Of a stretch of 49,783 bases of DNA, positions 1-9,529 are shown in pieces. Each line of letters starts with the position of its first letter. Within the stretch, counting starts at the first letter, position 1. Below the pieces are notes generated by a model. It saw nothing but the letters and a program-made list of their open reading frames with translations. It did no database searches and had not been told where the DNA came from. Source of the stretch: Hungatella sp. (GTDB lineage Bacteria; Bacillota; Clostridia; Lachnospirales; Lachnospiraceae); the NCBI GenBank assembly GCA_022798105.1, contig JAAWLV010000002.1:1-49783 (forward strand), given 5' to 3'. Both the position numbers and the translations under genes were made by a program.

Positions 1-39
1 CCTGTGAACCGTAACCGCATATACCCTATAACCGTGTGT

Positions 40-804
40 CTATTCCACCGGAATCCAGGCTTCCGAGCAGGAAAGAGGCTGTCCGTTTTCCTCCACCTTC
101 CACACGGGATAGAATAACACCGGCCCCGTGCGCGTGATGCCGTGATCATCCAGGTAGGTCTGGATTACCCCTTTTGCCCCCGGCTGTCCCTCCTTAAGCC
201 AGAACATCCCGTGAAGGCACATTTGAGGCTCCCAGACCTTTACTCCGGGGATTTGGGAAAGCGTTTCCAGGCCGTAGCGTTTGCAGTCGTCAGCTTCCAA
301 AATATACAAAATCTCCAGATCCAGGTTGTCTCTGTGATTAACCGGCAGAAGCATGGCGGAGCGGACAATGGGTATGGCTTCCACCCACTGGCGGGTGCCG
401 CCTAAACGGGCAGGGATGACAAAAAAACGGGGGCGGAGTTTACGTTTAAGCCGGATCTCCCTCTCAAAACATCTCTTGAGCTTTCTGGCCTGTTCCCTCA
501 AATATTCGACGGTAGCCTCCATATGACACATTTTTTGTTCCAGTGCCCGGATTTTGTCCTGAAGGACACTGGCGGCCAAATCCTCGTCACCAATATTTAA
601 GACCTCCACCGTCTCCTCCATATTAAAACCGCAGCAGCGCAGATTCTGGTAGGCCAAAAGCCTGCCGATATCATTTTCATCGTAATACCGGTAGCCCCGT
701 TCATCCCTTCGGGCCGTTATGATCCCCTTTTTCTCAAAGAACCGCAAAGCCTGATCAGACAGCCCTAACAGCCGGGCGGTCTCGTGGATATAGTACTTGC
801 CCAT
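40..804 (-). CDS. MerR-family transcriptional regulator with C-terminal effector-binding-like domain
   Basis: N-terminal YYIHETARLLGLSDQALRFFEKKGII...RGYRYYDENDIGRL is a MerR HTH, followed by a coiled coil and a GyrI-like C-terminus. Confidence 0.9.
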   Translation of the reverse strand: MGKYYIHETARLLGLSDQALRFFEKKGIITARRDERGYRYYDENDIGRLLAYQNLRCCGFNMEETVEVLNIGDEDLAASVLQDKIRALEQKMCHMEATVEYLREQARKLKRCFEREIRLKRKLRPRFFVIPARLGGTRQWVEAIPIVRSAMLLPVNHRDNLDLEILYILEADDCKRYGLETLSQIPGVKVWEPQMCLHGMFWLKEGQPGAKGVIQTYLDDHGITRTGPVLFYPVWKVEENGQPLSCSEAWIPVE

Positions 805-831
805 GGAAAAACGCTTTCCTTTCTACCCAAT

Positions 832-2853
832 CTATTTTATCTGGGACAGAGCGTCCTTTACCGCCTCCTGCAAAGCCTTGGAGGTGATGGTGGCGGAAGA
901 AACCGTGTCCACACCGTCAATCTCCTCAGCCGTGGACAGGCCTTTGAACTTTTCTGTCATCCCATCAATGGCCAGGGTCCCGATGCCGTCGGTCTCGCTG
1001 TGCTCCAAAACTTCCACGGAACCGATGGCGTCCCCGTCCATGGTAACCTTCACGGTCACGGAACCGTTCATTCCGGTGCCGGTGCCCACATACTCATGTT
1101 CGCCCAGCTGATAGTCCTGAACCTTTTCCTGCCCGGCGTCCGTCTCGTCGCCCAGCTTCTTGGGGGAAGACTCCACAGGCACGGCATGTTCATAGGTTGG
1201 CAGCGCCTCCTTGGGAGCGGCTGCACTGCGTCCGGCAATCTGCCCGAAAATGATGCACTCCGCAATGTTGGTCCCGCCCTGGTACATTTCGCAGGTGATA
1301 CCGCCCATCTCCCCTGCTGAGTACAGATGAGGGATGGGATTGCCCGCTGTGTCCAGAATCTCCGCATTCTCATTTCGCTTGGGGCCGCCCTGGGTATTTA
1401 AGATCTCACACTTTAATTGGATTATGTAATACTTCGCGCCGTCAAAAGCCCTCATAAACTCCGGCTTCCGTCCGCAGGCATAGTCCTTGCCGTTTTTCGC
1501 AAATGAATTGTAATCCTCGATGGTTCCGGCCAGCTGTTCGCCGGAACATCCGATTGCCCCGGCCGCCTCTTCGATGGTGTCGAAGGCTTTCACGTCGCCT
1601 TTAAACCGCTCCGGGATGGCGCTCTCCGCTTCGATCAGCTCATACTGAGTCTGATCGAACATTAAAAACATTTTTTCCGGGAAATGGGGGTTCACCCAAA
1701 GGCCGTTGTCATAAAGATGGCCGTGACGCACAACCTCGGATTCATTTAAAAACCGGTCTCCGTCGGTTCCCACAAGGATACAGCTTCCGGTGTTTAAAGG
1801 TCCCTGGGTCAGAACCTGGATCTGGCTGGCATTCTCGCCTTCATTTACATAGAAGCTGGTTCCGCCCAGGCCGAATCCGCCTTCATAGGCAGTCATATGC
1901 CAGAGATCCGCACCCAGCTTCTGGCACATCTTAATGCCGTCGCCTGTGTTGTACAGACCGCCGATTGGCGCATAATCAATAAGGTTCAGGTAATGCTGCA
2001 CCATCTCCGCGTCATCCTCAAATCCTCCCGTGCAGACAACCACGCCGTTTAAGGCCCGCACGTTTCTCACGCTGCCGCCTCTTGCCACTTTCACGCCGAT
2101 TACCGCCTTGGACTGGGGATCCTGGATAAGTTCCTGGGCCGGGGACTCATACCAGATATCGATCCGGTCTTTCCTGTCCAGAACCCGCTGTTTTAAGCTG
2201 GTGTAGAGATATCCGTCGCTGATTCCCTGATGGGTGGTCCAAAGGCCGATCTTTTCACTGCCCGGCAGCTCCGGATATTCCGGTGACATATTGTTGATAG
2301 GCGCAATGGGCGTCCAGTCCAGAAACTCCTTGGAGTCAAAGCCAAATTCGCCTGCCAGGGTGTCGGCCATACCCGCCACGCCGTCGGCAATGGTTTTCAG
2401 CATGGCTTCCGGAACCTGACGGCCTCCTGCCAGGGCCTTGTAGTAGGTCAGGGCGTTTTCCGGGTCATTGTAGCCGTAGGCAAACAACTGGCCGCACACC
2501 TTGGAGTTTCCGCCGGAGTGGGCCTCCGACATCTTTTCCACGATAAGGACGCCGGCTCCCTCATCGGCGGCGGTTTTTGCCGCGACACAGCCGGAAGCGC
2601 CGATACCCAGAACCACCACGTCATACTCCGCGTCCCACACAATCGTATCCGCGTAGGTGTAGGTTTGCTGGGGCTGCGGGGCATTGTCCGGAGCCGGGGT
2701 GGTCTCGGGCGCCGCCGTCGTCCCCGCCTCCGATGTGGCAGCCGGTTCCCCGGCACTGGTGCAGGCCCCCAAGATCCCTGTCACAGCCAGGGTGGCAGCT
2801 CCTGCGGCAGTGCCCTTTAAAAACTCTCTCCTCGAAACTTCACGCTTGCTCAT
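832..2853 (-). CDS. Tat-exported FAD-dependent oxidoreductase (fumarate reductase/flavocytochrome c-like) with C-terminal FMN-binding domain; probable lipoprotein
   Basis: Twin-arginine signal VSRREFLKG; lipobox-like GILGACTS; FAD motif VVVLGIGASGCVAA; C-terminal FMN_bind with DGVDTVSSATITSKAL. Confidence 0.92.
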   Translation of the reverse strand: MSKREVSRREFLKGTAAGAATLAVTGILGACTSAGEPAATSEAGTTAAPETTPAPDNAPQPQQTYTYADTIVWDAEYDVVVLGIGASGCVAAKTAADEGAGVLIVEKMSEAHSGGNSKVCGQLFAYGYNDPENALTYYKALAGGRQVPEAMLKTIADGVAGMADTLAGEFGFDSKEFLDWTPIAPINNMSPEYPELPGSEKIGLWTTHQGISDGYLYTSLKQRVLDRKDRIDIWYESPAQELIQDPQSKAVIGVKVARGGSVRNVRALNGVVVCTGGFEDDAEMVQHYLNLIDYAPIGGLYNTGDGIKMCQKLGADLWHMTAYEGGFGLGGTSFYVNEGENASQIQVLTQGPLNTGSCILVGTDGDRFLNESEVVRHGHLYDNGLWVNPHFPEKMFLMFDQTQYELIEAESAIPERFKGDVKAFDTIEEAAGAIGCSGEQLAGTIEDYNSFAKNGKDYACGRKPEFMRAFDGAKYYIIQLKCEILNTQGGPKRNENAEILDTAGNPIPHLYSAGEMGGITCEMYQGGTNIAECIIFGQIAGRSAAAPKEALPTYEHAVPVESSPKKLGDETDAGQEKVQDYQLGEHEYVGTGTGMNGSVTVKVTMDGDAIGSVEVLEHSETDGIGTLAIDGMTEKFKGLSTAEEIDGVDTVSSATITSKALQEAVKDALSQIK

Positions 2854-2904
2854 TGCATAAGTACTCCTTTTCCTTTATTTAACAAAACGCTTTGTTATGT
2901 TATT

Positions 2905-2935
2905 ATTTTAACGGTTAAAGCTGCTTTAGAGTCAA
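2905..2935 (-). promoter_or_regulatory. MerR-type promoter: TTGACT - 19 bp - TAAAAT with a dyad in the spacer
   Basis: Minus strand TTGACT CTAAAGCAGCTTTAACCGT TAAAAT; spacer contains TAAAGC-A-GCTTTA. Confidence 0.65.
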
Positions 2936-2943
2936 GCGAAATT

Positions 2944-3642
2944 TCACGCTTCAAAGGGATCCGGCTCTTTAACCACAACAACGGTATAATAACCTGCCTC
3001 CCCGGGCATGGCGTCAAGCTCCTCATAAATGCGCTCATCATCCATGCCGCAGTTTTCCACCATAACCGCTTTCATATCCCGGGCTTTTAAAGCCTGCTTT
3101 ACCTGGGGCAGCCGGGAGGCTGCCTTCATCAAAATCTTCGTTCCGCCATAACCTAAAGCCTCCTCAATGTCATAGCTGGAGGGAATGATATGGAGCTGCT
3201 GGGATCTGTCAGCCAGGCTGTCCCCCAGCCTGGCTGAGACGGCGCAGAAGGAGGGCACGCCGCTGATGATACGTGCGTCGTATCCCAGCTTTTTCACGGC
3301 ACGGTGGAGATAAATGTAGGTGGAATAGATAGTAGGATCTCCCAAGGTCAGGTAAGCAATGTCTGCACCTTCTTCCAGTTTCTCTGCCAGCTGTGCTGCG
3401 GCCAGCTCATAGTGTTTTTCCAGCACGCCGGAATCCTTTGTCATGGGAATTGACAGATTCAGGCATTCCTTTTTATCCAGATCCGTTAGGATGCCTTTCG
3501 CAATCTGCCAGCTCATTTTGCGTCCCATGCCCCGGTCAGGAACTGCTATAACCGGACACTTTCTGATGGTCTCCGCCGCCAGAAAGGTCATCAGTTTCGG
3601 ATCCCCCGGCCCCACTCCCACTCCGTACAATGTTCCTCTCAT
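2944..3642 (-). CDS. cobI: Precorrin-2 / cobalt-factor II C20-methyltransferase
   Basis: GTLYGVGVGPGDPKLMT N-terminus and YLTLGDPTIYSTY; SAM-dependent tetrapyrrole methylase family. Confidence 0.88.
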   Translation of the reverse strand: MRGTLYGVGVGPGDPKLMTFLAAETIRKCPVIAVPDRGMGRKMSWQIAKGILTDLDKKECLNLSIPMTKDSGVLEKHYELAAAQLAEKLEEGADIAYLTLGDPTIYSTYIYLHRAVKKLGYDARIISGVPSFCAVSARLGDSLADRSQQLHIIPSSYDIEEALGYGGTKILMKAASRLPQVKQALKARDMKAVMVENCGMDDERIYEELDAMPGEAGYYTVVVVKEPDPFEA

Positions 3643-3659
3643 CGCTTTATCCTCCCTGT

Positions 3660-4853
3660 TTAAAAACCTCTCTGTTTCAGATCCGACACCAGTTCCACAT
3701 AAAATTCCTTTACGTCAAATCCCTCATAGTCCTCCCTGGTCAGATCGATCATATCCCCGTGGGAGATGCCCCGCAGGCGCTTGTTTTCCATTACCCCGCG
3801 AACATTCCCCCAGCGGGCCGAACGGACAGTCACCAGCCCATCATTGGGCCCGTCTAGCTTTTTTAACACCCAGTAGGGGACACACAGGAGCTTGCTGGAA
3901 AAGCCCGACTTCATAAGGCTTGCGCAGCTCTGGTAGTAAACGCCCGCTTTGTCGCCGTACGTTCCGTTAAACGCTTCGGTGTAGGCCACGGACAGCTGGA
4001 AGCTGGCCCGGTAGGCGTCCGGATTTTTATCCCCCAGGCGCCTGAAGTACGCGTCTATCATCCGGCAGACGCCGCGGTACACGCGGTCAGGCAGCCGTTT
4101 TAACAAATCCACCAGGGCCGACCCCCGGTGGGGCGTATTGATGGTGGTCAGGGACGCCACATCCCCTTCCATGTGAAGGCCGCTGATCAGATATCTGGAG
4201 TCCAGCCCTCCCTTGGAGTGGGCAATAATATTCACCTTCCTGCACCCGGTCTCCTTTTTTATCTCGCAAATTTTCTCCTGAAGAATCCGGGCATTGTCCT
4301 CCACCGTGCCCCAGGCCTCCTGATGGCCGTAGTATACCTTTGCCCCGTTTAAAGCCAGCTCCCTGGGGATCCTGCCCCAGTAATTGAAATAGTGGAAATC
4401 CCTGAACCCTACCCCGTGAACCAAAAGAAGCGGGTAACGGGTGGCGCATATCTGCCTGCAGGCCCTGACATCGTTAAGCTCTATCTTCACCAGGGTGTGA
4501 TCGATCTCCTGCCTTGCCAGCCTCCGCACATACAGGGCCAGGCCGAAATTCACCACAGGGATCCACATAAAAGTCCAGACCAAAAGCCTTTTTGCGATCC
4601 TCAGCCGTCTGCACAGCAGGCACAGCCACACCATCAGGCCCTGGAATCCCAAATACAGGGCTCCCAGCAGAAGAAGGGGAGCAATCACAGAAAGGCCAAA
4701 CCCACAGGATGCCCACTGATACCAGGCAGCTGCGCCGCAAAAGGCCATAAGCCACATGGATATGGTCAGAAGCCCGGTTATAAGCCGCAGAAAATGGATA
4801 TGTACTTTCTCTGCCGCCGACAGAAAGTTGTCATAGTCCCAGTTAAGCTTCAA
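3660..4853 (-). CDS. Membrane-associated alpha/beta hydrolase (triacylglycerol lipase/PGAP1-like)
   Basis: Hydrophobic N-terminus; YPLLLVHGVGFRD oxyanion region; nucleophile elbow IAHSKGGLD; INTPHRGS. Confidence 0.8.
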   Translation of the reverse strand: MKLNWDYDNFLSAAEKVHIHFLRLITGLLTISMWLMAFCGAAAWYQWASCGFGLSVIAPLLLLGALYLGFQGLMVWLCLLCRRLRIAKRLLVWTFMWIPVVNFGLALYVRRLARQEIDHTLVKIELNDVRACRQICATRYPLLLVHGVGFRDFHYFNYWGRIPRELALNGAKVYYGHQEAWGTVEDNARILQEKICEIKKETGCRKVNIIAHSKGGLDSRYLISGLHMEGDVASLTTINTPHRGSALVDLLKRLPDRVYRGVCRMIDAYFRRLGDKNPDAYRASFQLSVAYTEAFNGTYGDKAGVYYQSCASLMKSGFSSKLLCVPYWVLKKLDGPNDGLVTVRSARWGNVRGVMENKRLRGISHGDMIDLTREDYEGFDVKEFYVELVSDLKQRGF

Positions 4854-4877
4854 AAGCCGCGCCTCCCTTCCCGCAGA

Positions 4878-5516
4878 TTAATCATTCCAGTACACGCACC
4901 GCATCCGGTAAACCACGCCGCCGTGCCTGCTTAAAGGAACCGGCTCCCCGTCCTCCTCAAGGGGGTCCATGCACAGATACTCCCCGTCCCGGCTTCCCAC
5001 AAGGAGAACCCAGTGGGCCGCCCCGCGGCCTCCGACTTTCACCTTTACCACAGGATAGCGCCCCTGGTCCATAAGCTCCTCTATCTGCCTTTCGTCCACC
5101 GAGGCTGCCACCACCACTTCGGCTTTTGGCAGGGCCTTTGCAAGCTCGCCCCAGACAATATCGCCGGACTTGTTGTAAACGCCGGTTTCGCCCAGCAGCC
5201 GGTTTAACTCCCCGGCGCTGACAGCCTGCCCCGCCCCTGTGGCCTTGTGCTGGGTGGACAGGGCGGACGCGATGCAGCTGGTAAGACATCCGGAGCTTCC
5301 CATGGTGTAGGAGGAGGTCCCCAGACGGTCCTCCTTCCAGGCCTCGTTTTTCTGGCAGTAGGGGATCACCATATCTGTATCCGCCGGGTAATCTTTTTGG
5401 GGCTGCAAAAGGATTCCTTTATCGGCGGCGCCTCTGGAGTGGAGTTTTAAGGCCAGGGCGGCTATAAGACATAAGAACAGGCAGATAAGAATTGTAAAGG
5501 TAAGTTTCTTTTTCAT
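4878..5516 (-). CDS. C39-family peptidase-like secreted/membrane-anchored protein
   Basis: N-terminal TM/signal; MGSSGCLTSCIASAL Cys motif; AAHWVLLVG His motif; CMDPL. Confidence 0.75.
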   Translation of the reverse strand: MKKKLTFTILICLFLCLIAALALKLHSRGAADKGILLQPQKDYPADTDMVIPYCQKNEAWKEDRLGTSSYTMGSSGCLTSCIASALSTQHKATGAGQAVSAGELNRLLGETGVYNKSGDIVWGELAKALPKAEVVVAASVDERQIEELMDQGRYPVVKVKVGGRGAAHWVLLVGSRDGEYLCMDPLEEDGEPVPLSRHGGVVYRMRCVYWND

Positions 5517-5671
5517 CTTGACGTTCTCCTTTTATGCAGCTGTATATCCGTGACTCACGGCATGTTATTTCAGAACCCAGGCTGCGGAGGGTATATTTTT
5601 TAAATTGTACCAGAAAATCATCAAAAAATCAAATCCGCTGATTAGCCATAATATCTGCAAAAGCACCCTGC

Positions 5672-5721
5672 AGAATAAAAATGTACACCGCCTTTATTTC
5701 TGCTCCATAAAAGCGGTGTAC
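5672..5721 (-). terminator. Rho-independent terminator at the end of the tad/kinase/surface-protein directon
   Basis: Inverted arms GTACACCGC / GCGGTGTAC followed on the minus strand by ATTTTTATT, just after the stop codon at 5743. Confidence 0.8.
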
Positions 5722-5742
5722 GTGATACTTCTCTGATAAGTT

Positions 5743-8700
5743 TTAATTATGTTCTTTTCCGTCCCACACCCCGTTGCCGTCTACGTAGTACCCGTCCGGC
5801 GTGTTTTCGGCTTTATACATGGAACCGAATGGTTTTGATTTGCTTCTGGTATTATAATACCAGTTTCCTGTGTCTGCATTTAACTCCCAGGTCTGCGTCA
5901 GCGCCCTGGCATTGAAATAGTACCATTTATTGTCAATGGCTTTCCATCCCACAGCCATCTTCCCTGCCTGTGGTTCCAGGTAATATGTGTTTCTATCCTG
6001 CAAATCCGTATACCAGCCGCTCTGCATTCCGTTGTCCACCGACAGGTTGTACCAGCCTTTTAACTGGTAATCGTAAACCCAGCCGGATTTCAAATACCCG
6101 TCAGCCCCGAAGGCGTACCAGGATCCGTTTATTTTTTCCCACAGTATCTGGTCAACGGTGCTTTTATCCTCCAGTTCAGCCATGTGGCCGCACGCAAAAG
6201 TTCCGTCGGCGTAGAGGAATTTCCAGCCCTGTTCATCCTGTATCCACCGGGAATAGCCGGTGCCGGTTCCCGTAATGATCCCTGTCTGGGCGTGGACATA
6301 TCCTTTTTTTGAATTGTAAGTTATGGCGGATGAGCTTCCGGATCCACCCGAGCTTCTGCTGCCTCCTGTGCTTCCTCCCCCGCTTCCGTTAGATGTGCTG
6401 CCTCCGGACGGGGCGGCTTCCAGCCTGAAATTCTGAGCTGTACGCTTTAATTCCTTTGACCGGTCGCCCTGAACGCGGAATTCGGCTGCAAGGGTGTTGG
6501 TTCCCCGTTTGGCCTTCTTCTCAAACGTCTGCCTTCTGATGGTAATTCTGGTGCTGCCGCTCTCTTTCGTGTAGTCCTCACCTTCGACCAGTTTTTCGCC
6601 GTTGAGCCAGAAATCTATAAACTCTCCGTATTGGCCGGTGGAGACAAACAGCTGATCGCTTATACGGTTTAATAAATAATCCCGGCTGCCGGCGCCCACT
6701 TCTGTACCGACATGCTCCGCAAGGGTATATCCCGAATCAGACGCATTGTAAACATTCAGGTTGGTGTTATCTTTTACCGTAAGGGTAAAGGTTTTTTCAC
6801 TGGACTTAAATTTGCTGAATGAGTTTCTCATGCGGACGGTAAATGTAAATTCGCCGCTCTCTAAAGGAACGCCGTACAGTTCTCCGTTGGGATAAAGTCG
6901 CATACCGCCGGGCAAAGTGCCCCCAGCCAGGGAATAACTTACGCTGTTCCAGCTATACTTGTTGTTGTTCTGTATCATGGTTCCGTAGGGGACGTATTTT
7001 ACGGCGTCCGGGATTTCGGCGGTTGTAATGCCCGGATCTCCTATGGTACCGGTCAATGTCAGCACCATCAGTTCCTTATTGCCGGATTTGATGATCAATT
7101 TGCCGGAAATATCCCCGCTCTCCACATGTTCCTTGGCTTTAATCCGCACTTTTGCCATGTTGGCCAGTTCGCCGTGGGATTCCTGCTTGGCGATACTGCT
7201 AAAACCTGCCAGATCATGGGTTCCGTTAAGTGTCCAGTAGGAATCCAGCTCCACCTGGGCCGAATCCAGTTCCACGGTCAGCCCGGCAATCGGATCCGTT
7301 CCCGTGTTAATCAGCAAAATATCGTGGCGGTAATCGTATCTTCCGTCAATAATCATCTCGCGGACAGAAGTTATGGGATCGCCAAACCGGGTGTCTGCGT
7401 TTTTATCATTCAGACTGTTGATATAAAGCTTTCCGGGGCCGTCGGTCTGTTTTACCACCTGGAGCCAGTAATTTTGCTGTTCCTTCTTGCTCTCCGAGCC
7501 TGCCGTGTAATGTATAGGACCACTGGAAAAATCGTGGACGCTTACTCCGCTTATCTCAGGGGAGGTACTTCCTTTTGTATACAGTTTTATCCCGTTTTGA
7601 GTCGTGAAAACAGGAGCCAGGCTGCTTAAATCCACGGTTTTATCCACCAGAATCGTCCTGTAAGAGTAATCCCCATAAGAATCATTCGTATTCTTGACGC
7701 TGTAGCTTGGAATATCATTTCCGCCGGCATCTTTAAGGCCAATAAAACTTATGGCTGTGCTGTCGTCAAGCGTAACCTCCATCTCCTGGGCTTTTGCGGA
7801 GCATTTGTAGATTTCCTGGGTCTTCAGGCCGTCGTCTCCCACAAAAACCGTAAATTGAACGCCTTTGCTGTAATTGGCTTTATAACCTCCTGAGACTCCT
7901 TTGGCAAACAGGGAGTCTTTTATATTAACTGCCCCTGCATCTTTTGCCTGTGCTATGGATGAATAGTTCCCCACATAGGCTGCCGTCACGGAGGATGAGC
8001 TTTCGGTCCTGGCTGTGTAATAACTGAGAGACAGGTTATATTCTTTGTCTGCAGGGTAACCATAATCCAGTGTGATTGTATAATCATTCCGCCCGTCTGT
8101 GTACCCGTTTCTTATAGAATCAATGATGTTATCTCCCTGGCTGCCGGCGTCATAGACGCCATTGATGCTTACGTGATTTCCATAAGGATTCAGGCATATT
8201 TCCAGAGGCAGGCATCCGATAACCTTGCCCGCAGAATCATAGGCTGCCATGGTTATCCACTGGTTGTTGGACATCTTGAAACCGGCGTCTTTTGCAGCCA
8301 TATCCTTTGCAAAGATCTGCTCCGTAATATCCGCAGCATCGGATATCTCTCTGCCGCTGTACACCTTAAGGTTGCTGAAACGGTGACTTCCGAAAACAGT
8401 TTTATTAATCTCCAGCCCCACAAAGGCGTCCATATCCCATTCCAGCTGATCCGCCGTCACAGCGATATCCAATTGCCGGCAGTCATCCATATCCTTATTT
8501 TGGGATATGTAATCATAATACTCTCCGCTTAGTACTGTAACCTTTGTCCGGTTCCCCTCGCTGTCCTGTTTATAAACTGCGGGAGTAAGCCAGTTTACAG
8601 AGCTTTTTATTGTTGCGTCTATCAGATACCGGACATTGTCGGTATTCAGCTGATTGTCTTCCCCCACAATCAGCTCCCAGCATGTAGTTCCTGACCGGAA

Positions 8701-9528
8701 GGTATTGCGGCTGAGGTTTATGGTGTCCCCAGACCGGCTTACAACATAATCCTCATCCTGGCTGTCATAATAATAGTCGTCATACTTCCATATTACCTTG
8801 TCCCCGGTGCCAAGCTGCCCTCCTGAAAAGATGTAATCGACCGATACCATGGTCAGATCAATCGGTGTATAGTCCGACAGATCAACGGTCAGCCGGCGTT
8901 CTTCCAACGGCAAAAGCGATGCCGCGGCTGCGCCGTCTCCATCTGTAAACACCTTCTTTTCGGGGTACACCGCCACTGTGTCGCCTGCCACCTGAAGCTC
9001 CATCTGGGTGATAGCGGAACCGTCAAAGTAAGCGGACACATAGAACGGATGTCCTCCCACGGTCACCGTGTCCTCCGGCGTCATAAACCACTGATTGGTT
9101 TTCCTGCCGTCATATTCAAACTGCACCTCGTAAGGGAAAAACGGGTTTTCCTCCGGGATATGGATGGTATAGCTTCCGTCCTCCTGAAAAAAATCGTCCC
9201 CCAATCCGCTGTCAAAATCCTCGCGGCTGACAATATGGAACATACAGCTGCCTGTATTAAATCCGACCATATCCTCCGTCTCACGGACGGCGTTGCCGGC
9301 AGTTCCGGTAAGATATTTGTCCGGTTTTTGCTCCCTGTCGGAATCTGTCTTTCGCAGGGCATCTGCGGGGGAGGCAGCCGCTTCTCTTTCCGGTTCCTCG
9401 TTTCTTTCCCGGGCAGCCGTCCCGTCTGCGTACTCCTGCGGCGTTTTGTTAGAGGCCATAACCGGCCGGCCGGGAATCAGAAGCATCGCTGCCAAGCATG
9501 CGGCTATGCCGCGTTTAAAAACTTTCAT
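5743..9528 (-). CDS. Large secreted surface protein with putative-Ig (He_PIG-like) domain, X2-like domain, Ser/Gly linker and C-terminal cell-wall-binding (choline-binding-like) repeats
   Basis: Signal peptide; ...YSLAGGTLPGGMRLYPNGELYGVPLESGEFTFTV; GGSTSNGSGGGSTGGSRSSGGSGSSS; repeats such as GWKAIDNKWYYFNA and SGWYTDLQDRNTYYLEP. Confidence 0.85.
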   Translation of the reverse strand: MKVFKRGIAACLAAMLLIPGRPVMASNKTPQEYADGTAARERNEEPEREAAASPADALRKTDSDREQKPDKYLTGTAGNAVRETEDMVGFNTGSCMFHIVSREDFDSGLGDDFFQEDGSYTIHIPEENPFFPYEVQFEYDGRKTNQWFMTPEDTVTVGGHPFYVSAYFDGSAITQMELQVAGDTVAVYPEKKVFTDGDGAAAASLLPLEERRLTVDLSDYTPIDLTMVSVDYIFSGGQLGTGDKVIWKYDDYYYDSQDEDYVVSRSGDTINLSRNTFRSGTTCWELIVGEDNQLNTDNVRYLIDATIKSSVNWLTPAVYKQDSEGNRTKVTVLSGEYYDYISQNKDMDDCRQLDIAVTADQLEWDMDAFVGLEINKTVFGSHRFSNLKVYSGREISDAADITEQIFAKDMAAKDAGFKMSNNQWITMAAYDSAGKVIGCLPLEICLNPYGNHVSINGVYDAGSQGDNIIDSIRNGYTDGRNDYTITLDYGYPADKEYNLSLSYYTARTESSSSVTAAYVGNYSSIAQAKDAGAVNIKDSLFAKGVSGGYKANYSKGVQFTVFVGDDGLKTQEIYKCSAKAQEMEVTLDDSTAISFIGLKDAGGNDIPSYSVKNTNDSYGDYSYRTILVDKTVDLSSLAPVFTTQNGIKLYTKGSTSPEISGVSVHDFSSGPIHYTAGSESKKEQQNYWLQVVKQTDGPGKLYINSLNDKNADTRFGDPITSVREMIIDGRYDYRHDILLINTGTDPIAGLTVELDSAQVELDSYWTLNGTHDLAGFSSIAKQESHGELANMAKVRIKAKEHVESGDISGKLIIKSGNKELMVLTLTGTIGDPGITTAEIPDAVKYVPYGTMIQNNNKYSWNSVSYSLAGGTLPGGMRLYPNGELYGVPLESGEFTFTVRMRNSFSKFKSSEKTFTLTVKDNTNLNVYNASDSGYTLAEHVGTEVGAGSRDYLLNRISDQLFVSTGQYGEFIDFWLNGEKLVEGEDYTKESGSTRITIRRQTFEKKAKRGTNTLAAEFRVQGDRSKELKRTAQNFRLEAAPSGGSTSNGSGGGSTGGSRSSGGSGSSSAITYNSKKGYVHAQTGIITGTGTGYSRWIQDEQGWKFLYADGTFACGHMAELEDKSTVDQILWEKINGSWYAFGADGYLKSGWVYDYQLKGWYNLSVDNGMQSGWYTDLQDRNTYYLEPQAGKMAVGWKAIDNKWYYFNARALTQTWELNADTGNWYYNTRSKSKPFGSMYKAENTPDGYYVDGNGVWDGKEHN

Positions 9529-9529
9529 G

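Noticed and set aside
784-1320. 178-aa plus-strand ORF antisense to the flavoprotein
   Set aside because: Antisense shadow of a clearly coding minus-strand gene; other long plus-strand ORFs (e.g. 4392-4934, 9049-9666, 14273-15139, 28440-29057) were rejected for the same reason.
2944-3642. Orphan cobI as sign of an unusual cobalamin locus
   Set aside because: Single tetrapyrrole methylase without neighbours; cobalamin genes can be scattered, and I saw no riboswitch upstream.
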